This document shows, piece after piece, positions 58,341 through 64,000 of a stretch of 64,000 nt of DNA. Below the pieces are notes generated by a model. It saw only the letters and a list, made by a program, of their open reading frames with translations. It was not told the origin of the DNA and did no database searches. Source of the DNA: Marmoricola sp. URHB0036 (lineage in GTDB: Bacteria > Actinomycetota > Actinomycetes > Propionibacteriales > Nocardioidaceae); contig NZ_AUEP01000007.1 in NCBI RefSeq assembly GCF_000426045.1, positions 186,001 to 250,000 on the forward strand, in the 5' to 3' direction. The position numbers and the translations under genes are program-made. The first letter of the stretch is position 1. Every line of letters begins with the position of its first letter.

Positions 58341-58810
58341 GGCGTTGCTCCTTGGGGACCGATGTCCGGTACCGCCTCGGCCGAGGCACGCACCGGGAAC
58401 CGGACGTCGAAGAGGTTCAGGATGAAGGTCTTGCTGACGTCGTTGAGCGAGACCGAGACCCGGTCGGCCTGGATGTCCGCGGTCCAGTTGCCACCGCCGT
58501 ACCCCAGGTCGCCGAGGTAGCCGGAGATCCGCTGCCGGGCCAGCTGCTTGTCGATGGTGGGCGGTCCTTCGTTGTTGCTGCGGCGCAGCGCGGTGACGTC
58601 GATGCTGTCCGCGCCGATGCGGGCCGCCTGCTCGGCGTCGTCGGCGATGCGCATCCGCTTGTTGATGGCCAGCCCGCCGTCGATCACCAGACCGGCGCAC
58701 AGGAACAGCACGATCGCGAAGCCGATCACGAACACCGTGGCCGACCCCCGCTCGTCCCGCCTGGTGGTGGTCGAGCAGCGAGCGCAGCGAGCGATCAGTC
58801 GAGACCTCAT
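58337..58810 (-). CDS. TadG-like pilus-assembly protein
   Basis: A 157-residue TadE/TadG-like minor pilin: DERGSATVFVIGFAIVLFL, with Gly-Ser at the prepilin-type site and a hydrophobic helix, then ADDAEQAARIGADSID. The first 15 residues (RLIARCARCSTTTRR) are encoded by a dispersed repeat. The ATG overlaps the tadE stop (ATGA). Confidence 0.75.
   Translation of the reverse strand: MRSRLIARCARCSTTTRRDERGSATVFVIGFAIVLFLCAGLVIDGGLAINKRMRIADDAEQAARIGADSIDVTALRRSNNEGPPTIDKQLARQRISGYLGDLGYGGGNWTADIQADRVSVSLNDVSKTFILNLFDVRFPVRASAEAVPDIGPQGATP
58769..58806. repeat. GAGCGCAGCGAGC-type repeat inside the tadG-like 5' end
   Basis: The segment starts GGTCGAGCAGCGAGCGCAG and ends AGTCGAGACC, an imperfect inverted repeat with two direct CAGCGAGCG copies inside. 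It resembles small palindromic repeats I know from Nocardioides-like genomes. It lies in frame in the first codons of the gene. Confidence 0.65.
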
Positions 58811-59229
58811 CGGGTGCTCCGGTAGGTGTCGATCGGGGCGTGACCTTCGGCGGTCACGGCGATGGAGCCCGGGATGCCCAGAAGTCCGAGGTCCTTGTAG
58901 CTGACGGTGCAGTCCAGACGGACGACGGCGGTGCCGCCGGAGACGAAGTCGCCCGAGAGGCCGGTCGGCTGGCAGTCGCGGGTCGAGCGCAGCCCGTCGT
59001 GGATCGCCGTGCGCACGGCGTCCTCGGCGTCGCCGCGGGTGTGTGCCTGCGAGGCGGCCCGGGCAGCGTCACGGGCGGTGGAGTCGGCGTCGGCGCGGGC
59101 GCTGACGTAGCGGCCGCCGGCGACGACGAAGAGCGTGAACATGAACAGGACGGGGATCAGTACGACGATCTCGACCGCCATCGACCCGCGCTCGTCCCGA
59201 CGGCGCGGTCGAGCACTGGAGTCCCTCAC
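58807..59229 (-). CDS. TadE-like pilus-assembly protein
   Basis: A 140-residue minor pilin-like protein: RRRDERGSMAVEIVVLIPVLFMFTLFVVAG has the TadE leader and hydrophobic helix, followed by SARADADSTARDAARAAS. Two Cys (RDCQ, LDCTV) may form a disulfide outside. Starts and stops overlap both neighbours. Confidence 0.85.
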   Translation of the reverse strand: MRDSSARPRRRDERGSMAVEIVVLIPVLFMFTLFVVAGGRYVSARADADSTARDAARAASQAHTRGDAEDAVRTAIHDGLRSTRDCQPTGLSGDFVSGGTAVVRLDCTVSYKDLGLLGIPGSIAVTAEGHAPIDTYRSTR

Positions 59230-59630
59230 GGCGCGGCGTCCTGCACGAAGCGTTCGACCGGACCCTCGACGGTCTCGCTGACCCGCGGGATCGGCAGGAA
59301 CGGGAGGATCTGGCTGGCCTGGCCACTGACGGTGACCCGCGCCTGCTCGGCGCCGACCCGCGGTTCGACCCGGGCGTCGTCGAGGACGCCTCGCCCGATC
59401 TGGCGCACGATGCGCTCCCCCACGGCCTGGGCCTGACCGGCGTTGCCGGTCACGCGGGCCGTCCGTGCGGCCTCCCGGGCGGCACCGGACGCCACCTGGC
59501 CACCGAGGTAGACCAGGGAGAACTGGACCGCGAACAGGATCGTGAACATCAAGATGGGCATGTAGAGCACCAGCTCGATGGCGGACGCACCGCTCTCACC
59601 CCGCACGCGAGAGCGCGCGGGGAGGTTCAC
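59226..59630 (-). CDS. TadE-like pilus-assembly protein
   Basis: A 134-residue TadE family member: RGESGASAIELVLYMPILMFTILF, then LGGQVASGAAREAARTARVTG. GTG 59630 overlaps the flp stop (GTGA). The longer frame upstream only reads the flp gene in another phase. Confidence 0.85.
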   Translation of the reverse strand: MNLPARSRVRGESGASAIELVLYMPILMFTILFAVQFSLVYLGGQVASGAAREAARTARVTGNAGQAQAVGERIVRQIGRGVLDDARVEPRVGAEQARVTVSGQASQILPFLPIPRVSETVEGPVERFVQDAAP

Positions 59631-59845
59631 TGGCTGTTGATCTTGCTGCCTACGTCGCTGGCCTTGTTGGTCAGCGCGCCGCGCAGGATGCCGGCGACGG
59701 CGATGCAGATCCCGACCACGATCGCGGCGATGATGACCCATTCGACGGCGGATGCGCCCTCCTCGCGACGAGTGCGCGCGAGGCGGCCTTCGAGCATGAG
59801 CACGCAGAACCCGAGCGGGGTCAGCGGATTCACGAAGTTCGTCAT
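59627..59845 (-). CDS. flp: Flp-type pilin
   Basis: A 72-residue prepilin. After a leader (ARTRREEG) comes the Flp motif ASAVEWVIIAAIVVGICIAVAG with Glu at +5; cleavage is expected between Gly and Ala. This is the likely pilus subunit. GGGAGG before ATG 59845 decides the start. TATGAC near 59877-59882 is a possible -10 for its own transcript. Confidence 0.88.
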   Translation of the reverse strand: MTNFVNPLTPLGFCVLMLEGRLARTRREEGASAVEWVIIAAIVVGICIAVAGILRGALTNKASDVGSKINSQ

Positions 59846-59910
59846 GGCCGAACTACCTCCCATAAGTGGACGTCGGGTGTCATACCCATCTCGGACGGCG
59901 GGCAACCGGA

Positions 59911-60825
59911 TCAGAACCCGAGAATCTGGGAGATGGGCGGATAGATCAGGAACAGCAGGAAGCCCACGCAGAGCAGCAGCTGGGCGATGAGCATCGACTG
60001 CGAGCGGGCGGCCGCACGACCCTCGGCGTCGGCCAGCTCACGCTGGCGCATCGAGGCCGCGCGGGCCGACAGCGACTCGCGCACCTTGGCGCCGTCCTCG
60101 GCCACCAGCGCCAGCGCGGCGGCCAGGTCGCGCAGCTCCTCGACGGCCATCTCCTGACCGAGCTGGCCGAGCGCCGACCACGGGGTGATGCCCTGGAGTC
60201 GGGCGTTCTGGAGGGTCTCGCGGATGCGCACCATCGCCCAGCCGTTGCTGAGGCTGACCGCCGACTGGAGCGCCTCGGGTACGCCGCGTCCGCCAGCCAG
60301 GTTCATCGAGACCAGGTCGAGGAAGGAGCTGACCACGTGGCGGAAGTCGCGGCGGCGCTCCTTGGCGGTGCCCTGGAGCTGCAGTGTCGGCAGCGCTGCG
60401 CCGACGAGCCCACCGAGCAGGGCCAGCCAGACCGGCGAGGAGACGCTGGCGCCGAAGAAGTAGATGGCGGGGGCGAACATCACCGTCGGCGCGAACAGAC
60501 CGGCGACACCGGCCAGGACGCTCATGCCGAGGTGTCCCTCGACGGTCCCCCCGGTCACCGCGAGGTCGGCGCGGACCCCCGCGGGCAGGTTCCAGCCACG
60601 GGCCTCGAAGACGGCGCGCACCTGGGCACCGATCTTGCGGATCCGCAACGACTCGCGCTCGTCGTCCTCGTCGCCACCCAGCCTGGCCGTGCGCTGGGTC
60701 CGGGCCCGGGCCGCGTCGAGGCGGGCCAGCTCGGAGGCGCCGCTGGCCCGACCGGTGTCGAACTGCAGCACGAGGAGGAGTACGCCGAGCCCGGCGCACG
60801 CCCCGACGAGCATCACCGTGGTCAT
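59911..60825 (-). CDS. tadC: Tad secretion membrane protein TadC
   Basis: A 304-residue GspF-like protein: one early membrane segment, segments near 100-150, then the T2SSF domain (FRHVVSSFLDLVSMNLAGGRGVPEAL, ELRDLAAALALVAEDGAKVRESL) and a final segment (LLLCVGFLLFLIYPPI). Starts overlapping tadB (ATGA). Confidence 0.88.
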   Translation of the reverse strand: MTTVMLVGACAGLGVLLLVLQFDTGRASGASELARLDAARARTQRTARLGGDEDDERESLRIRKIGAQVRAVFEARGWNLPAGVRADLAVTGGTVEGHLGMSVLAGVAGLFAPTVMFAPAIYFFGASVSSPVWLALLGGLVGAALPTLQLQGTAKERRRDFRHVVSSFLDLVSMNLAGGRGVPEALQSAVSLSNGWAMVRIRETLQNARLQGITPWSALGQLGQEMAVEELRDLAAALALVAEDGAKVRESLSARAASMRQRELADAEGRAAARSQSMLIAQLLLCVGFLLFLIYPPISQILGF

Positions 60826-61697
60826 CGCGAACGCTCCCTGCCGGTGTAGCTGGTCGAGAACAGGAACCGCTCGGGCACCTCGAAGGCGGCCAGGCGGCGC
60901 ATCCACGCGAACCCGGCGGCGAAGCAGCCGAGGATGAGCAGCAGCACCACCTGGCCGACGGCACCCGAGTAGGGCTCGACGTAGTCACGGTTGAACAGGG
61001 TCAGCCCGAGCACGAACGTCACCGTGATCCCCATGACGATCTGCACGCTGCGGCGGGTGCTTGCCCGGCCGGCGTTGACGCGACGTCGCATCTCCAGCTC
61101 GTCGCGGGCGGAGTGCGCCAACGAGGTCAGCACGTCGCGCAGTCCCGGCCCACGCAGCTGCGAGTTCAGCATCAGGGCAGCCACGATCAGGTCGGCACTC
61201 GGGTCGTCGAGGTCGTCGGCGAACTGCTGGAGCGCCACCGGCAGCGGCGTACGCACCCGGAGGTGGTCGGACAGGGTCGCCAGCTCGTGCCGGATCGCAG
61301 GTGCGGCGGCGGTGGCGGTGGCCGGGATGGCCTGCTCGAGACCGACGGCTCCGGCGATGGTGTCGCGCAGCGACTCGGTCCAGGCGGCCAGACCCTCGAG
61401 CCGGGCGATGGCGACGCGCTCGGAGCGCGCGCCACCGAACAGCGCCGGTGCGAAGAAGACCAGGAGCCCGGTGGCTCCGGCCAGCACCACCCAGCGGGTG
61501 AACAGCAGGACCAGCAGTCCGGCGCCGACGGCCAGCGGCAGCCGGGTGCCGAGGCGCTTGAGCATCGGCAGCAGCGACGAGGGCTCGACCGGCTTGTCCT
61601 GGTCGACGTCGACCGGGCGCAACGAGTAGACGAGCAGGGCCAGCCCGCCACCGATGACGGCACCGAGCAGGACCATCAGGAGCTGGGGGCCGCTCAT
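60822..61697 (-). CDS. tadB: Tad secretion membrane protein TadB
   Basis: A 291-residue GspF-like protein: N-terminal segment LLMVLLGAVIGGGLALLVYSL, T2SSF domain (AAWTESLRDTIAGAVGLEQAI, GLRDVLTSLAHSARDELEMR) and C-terminal segments. It pairs with TadC as the inner-membrane platform for pilus assembly. Confidence 0.88.
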   Translation of the reverse strand: MSGPQLLMVLLGAVIGGGLALLVYSLRPVDVDQDKPVEPSSLLPMLKRLGTRLPLAVGAGLLVLLFTRWVVLAGATGLLVFFAPALFGGARSERVAIARLEGLAAWTESLRDTIAGAVGLEQAIPATATAAAPAIRHELATLSDHLRVRTPLPVALQQFADDLDDPSADLIVAALMLNSQLRGPGLRDVLTSLAHSARDELEMRRRVNAGRASTRRSVQIVMGITVTFVLGLTLFNRDYVEPYSGAVGQVVLLLILGCFAAGFAWMRRLAAFEVPERFLFSTSYTGRERSR

Positions 61698-61767
61698 TCG
61701 GGGTCCCCGCGGAAGTGTGGTCCATGCGAGCGGAGCGAGCCGCTGCCGCAGTTTCGTGGGGTGAACT
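61698..61767. repeat. REP-like spacer between tadA and tadB
   Basis: The 70-base gap holds GCGAGCGGAGCGAGCCGC and is closed by GAAGT...ACTTC. It interrupts an otherwise tightly packed operon and resembles the GAGCG-type repeat in the tadG-like gene. Confidence 0.45.
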
Positions 61768-63072
61768 TCATACCGAGACCTGGGAGTGGTCGGGCCGGTA
61801 GCCGACGGCGAGCAGCTCGTCGAGCGCCTGGATGGGAGCGGCGGGTACGGCGACGCCGTCCGGCCCCTCGGCGAAGATCTCGCTGGAGAGGACGCGCCCG
61901 TCGACCCCGTTGACCTCGCGCACCGAGGTGACCAGCCGGCGCAGGCCACCACCGGAGGCGTACTCGTTGCGGCGCTCGACGAAGATCACGAAGTCGATCG
62001 CGCCCGCGATCAGCATCATGGTCGCGTCGGAGGGCAGTCGTTCCGCTGACTGGATGGCGTAGGTGCAGATGCGGTTGAACACCTCGAGCGAGGAGTTCGC
62101 GTGGATGGTCGAGAGCGAGCCGTCGTTGCCCTGGCTCATCGCGTTGAGCATGGTGACGATCTCGTCACCGAGCACCTCACCGACGATGACGCGGCTCGGG
62201 TTCATGCGCAGCGAGCGGCGTACCAGCTCACTCATCTGGATGGCGCCCTGGCCCTCGGAGTTGGGCAGCCGCTCCTCGAGCGCCACCACGTTGGGGTGGA
62301 GGTCCTCGAACTCACCGAGTCCGAGCTCCAGTGCGCGCTCGACGGTGATCAGGCGCTCGGACGGGGGGATCTCGTTGGCCAGTGCCCGCAGCAGCGTCGT
62401 CTTCCCGGCGTTGGTGGCACCGGCGATCATGATGTTCTTCCGGGCGGCCACGGCGGCCGAGAGGAAGCCGGCCAGCTCGGGGCTCATCGAGCCGTTCTCG
62501 ACGAGCATGTCGAGGCTGGCCCGCTGGATGCGGGCACGACGGATCGACAGCGCGGGCCGCTGGGTCACCCCCATCACGGCGGACAGGCGACTGCCGTCGG
62601 GCAGCCGCAGGTCGAGCTGGGGGTTGGCGGTGTCGAAGGGGCGGCTGGTGATCGAGGAGTAGGCACCGAGCACCTGGACGAGCTCGACCAGCTCCTCGTC
62701 GCTCTCGGCGACCGGAGGGAAGCGCTTCTCCTCGCCGTTGGCGTAGCCGACGAAGACGTTGTCGAAGCCGTTGATGTCGATGTTCTCGACCTCGGGGTCG
62801 TCGAGCAGTGGCTGGAGGCGGCCGACGCCGTACAGCGCGGCGTGGATGCCCTCGGCCAGCTCGGCCTCCTCGGTCACCGACGGAGGCGTCCGGCCGGCGG
62901 CGATCTCCCGCCCGGCGTGGGCCTCGAGGACGCGGGCGATGACAGCGCGGGCGAACTGGCGTTCGTCCTCGGCGCTCATCGTGGGCAGCCCGTTGGCGTC
63001 GTCCTCACGGCGCTGGGTGGAGAGCGACTCCGCCACTTCCTTGCGCAGGTCGCGCAGCAGCTGCTGGTCCAT
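61768..63072 (-). CDS. tadA: Tad/CpaF-type secretion ATPase
   Basis: A 434-residue VirB11/CpaF-family ATPase powering pilus assembly: IMIAGATNAGKTTLLRAL (Walker A), ITVERALELGL, NSEGQGAIQMSELVRRSLRM (Walker B region) and GNDGSLSTIHANSS. AGGAGG lies ten bases before ATG 63072, which is therefore preferred to GTG 63081. Confidence 0.93.
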   Translation of the reverse strand: MDQQLLRDLRKEVAESLSTQRREDDANGLPTMSAEDERQFARAVIARVLEAHAGREIAAGRTPPSVTEEAELAEGIHAALYGVGRLQPLLDDPEVENIDINGFDNVFVGYANGEEKRFPPVAESDEELVELVQVLGAYSSITSRPFDTANPQLDLRLPDGSRLSAVMGVTQRPALSIRRARIQRASLDMLVENGSMSPELAGFLSAAVAARKNIMIAGATNAGKTTLLRALANEIPPSERLITVERALELGLGEFEDLHPNVVALEERLPNSEGQGAIQMSELVRRSLRMNPSRVIVGEVLGDEIVTMLNAMSQGNDGSLSTIHANSSLEVFNRICTYAIQSAERLPSDATMMLIAGAIDFVIFVERRNEYASGGGLRRLVTSVREVNGVDGRVLSSEIFAEGPDGVAVPAAPIQALDELLAVGYRPDHSQVSV

Positions 63073-63138
63073 GGCGGTCACGCCTCCTGATCCCGGGGCG
63101 GCGCGTAGCAGGACATGGGGTGAGGAGTCATGGCCTTG

Positions 63139-63924
63139 TCACCGGGCCGTCTGACGGACGCGGCCCGTCATCGTGGTCAGCTCGTTGATCCGCTGGCTGA
63201 GGTCCCAGAGCGACCGCACCAGCACCGAGCGGCGGATGTTGCGGCCCGACTCGGTGCGGAGGGCGTCGGCCGCCTTGCGGTCCTCGGCGATGATGCCGAG
63301 ACCACGCACGGGCAGGCCGGCCGAGGCCATCAGCTGCTCGGCGTCGGACAGGCCGCGGGTGTCACTCGCGGGCGCCACCATGGCGATGCCGGTGGGGGTG
63401 GCGTCGATCGAACCGAGGTGCAGCGAGCCCTGCAGGCCACGAAGTCGCTCGCGCACGTGGGCGATGTCCTCGAGCTCACCACGGCTGACCATCACGACGG
63501 CGTCGGCCTGGTCGATGATCGCCATCGCAGGCGAGCCGGGGGTGAGGCGGCCGCAGTCGGCGAGCACGTCGTACCCAGCGGCGCGGCGCAGGGTCAGCGC
63601 GATGTGCTGCCACGCCGGCCCGAGTCCGAGCACCTGTCCCGGGGTGTTCACCCCGACGAGGGTGCGCATGCCGCCGGCGGTGGTCTGCAGGTGGTCCTCG
63701 AGGGCGGCGTTCTGGCCCGAACGCACGGCGGCGCCGAGCGAGAGCAGTCCGGTCGAGGGGTTCAACGGGTCACCGTTCTCGGCGCGGTAGCGCAGCCCGG
63801 TGTCGCCGCCGGCCGGGTCGAGATCGGCGACCACGGCCCGGTTGGGCCACAGCTGCGCGAGACCGGCGACGGTGACGCTGACCCCCGGGGACCCCTTGGC
63901 CGAGGCGAAGGCGATCAGGGCCAT
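63139..63924 (-). CDS. TadZ/CpaE-like MinD-family protein
   Basis: A 261-residue ParA/MinD-like protein with a deviant Walker A (FASAKGSPGVSV), VVADLDPAGGDTGLRY and VLADCGRLTPGSPAMAI. Located directly upstream of tadA it fits TadZ, which places the secretion machine in the cell. The P-loop lacks the GKT/GKS ending, so ATP hydrolysis may be weak. Confidence 0.82.
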   Translation of the reverse strand: MALIAFASAKGSPGVSVTVAGLAQLWPNRAVVADLDPAGGDTGLRYRAENGDPLNPSTGLLSLGAAVRSGQNAALEDHLQTTAGGMRTLVGVNTPGQVLGLGPAWQHIALTLRRAAGYDVLADCGRLTPGSPAMAIIDQADAVVMVSRGELEDIAHVRERLRGLQGSLHLGSIDATPTGIAMVAPASDTRGLSDAEQLMASAGLPVRGLGIIAEDRKAADALRTESGRNIRRSVLVRSLWDLSQRINELTTMTGRVRQTAR

Positions 63925-64000
63925 CAGCGCCTGCCCGAGGAGAGGTCGGTGATCTCGGCGTCGCCGATGCCGACCCCGCGGCCGATCAGCGCGATGCCGA
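63924..64000 (-). CDS. C-terminal end of an upstream Tad-locus gene (cut by window edge)
   Basis: Only the last 24 residues are visible (GIALIGRGVGIGDAEITDLS then SGRR and stop). The TGA shares one base with the TadZ ATG, so it belongs to the same operon. A CpaB/SAF-type protein is usual at this place, but the fragment is too short to tell. Confidence 0.55.
   Translation of the reverse strand, partial: GIALIGRGVGIGDAEITDLSSGRR

Noticed and set aside
55581-58520. Very long plus-strand open frame opposite the LysM/BTAD gene (979 codons)
   Set aside because: It is a mirror of the real minus-strand gene in GC-rich DNA: no domain, odd His/Arg/Gly-rich composition, no ribosome site. The minus frame has clear membrane, LysM and BTAD-like features.

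Overview
The window looks like chromosomal DNA of a high-GC actinobacterium. Reasons are the strong G/C bias at third codon positions, frequent GTG starts, a mycothiol gene (mshA), carD, a SenX3/RegX3/PhoU phosphate-sensing set, an HbhA-like protein and an actinobacterial Tad pilus locus. Gene order matches known Mycobacterium tuberculosis blocks: cysS-rlmB and ispF/ispD/carD/lpqE; mshA/ybjN/gpm/senX3/regX3; XRE-hbhA-small membrane protein. Gene content and the style of the dispersed repeats suggest Nocardioidaceae (Nocardioides-like), but that placement is inference. I see no prophage, IS element, plasmid or CRISPR signature. Coding density is very high: no gene-free stretch exceeds 300 bases, and the longest (12281-12557) is filled by a minisatellite, a palindromic repeat and a terminator.

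Layout. 1-4.5 kb (minus strand): cysS, rlmB, a membrane metallophosphoesterase, tRNA-Thr(TGT) and the start of a sulfatase lipoprotein cut by the window edge. 4.6-9 kb: a secreted C39-like peptidase, an SDR, and a molybdopterin oxidoreductase with a DUF6529-type membrane partner. 9-15.3 kb: ispF, yqgE, a hydrolase, ispD, a degenerate ispD paralog facing it, carD, a UbiA prenyltransferase, an LpqE-like lipoprotein and gpmA. 15.3-17.6 kb: soxR divergent from an SDR/QueA-like pair. 17.6-20.2 kb: phoU divergent from senX3-regX3, with a PHO-box-like direct repeat between them. 20.3-26.6 kb: an EamA transporter, ybjN, mshA, an SDR, a methyltransferase, a lipoprotein and an amidase. 26.7-32.7 kb: typA, an M4 protease fused to an emfourin-like inhibitor domain, DUF2516, the hbhA-like gene, an XRE regulator and an asparaginase.

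32.7-54.5 kb is a sulfate-activation and cell-surface glycan region. It holds an APS kinase with an extra N-terminal domain, a TauE-type exporter, a polyprenyl sugar-phosphate transferase, cysD-cysN, a cupin, an SGNH protein, a clan-A glycoside hydrolase with Fn3 domains and an acyltransferase. It continues with a six-gene operon whose reading frames all overlap: a membrane protein, GT4, an LpxL-like acyltransferase, a DUF2206-like protein, a flippase and a CDP-glycerol transferase family protein. Two more glycosyltransferases, a LysE exporter and a methyltransferase follow. Together these could build, acylate, decorate and export an envelope polymer. 54.7-64 kb: a YgfZ-like protein, then a minus-strand Tad/Flp pilus locus (tadZ, tadA, tadB, tadC, flp, two tadE, a tadG-like gene, and a large LysM/BTAD-like membrane protein).

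A recurring pattern is a -10-like hexamer (TANNNT or a near variant) ending 6 or 7 bases before the start codon, without an obvious Shine-Dalgarno sequence. This suggests widespread leaderless transcription, and I used it to choose several starts.
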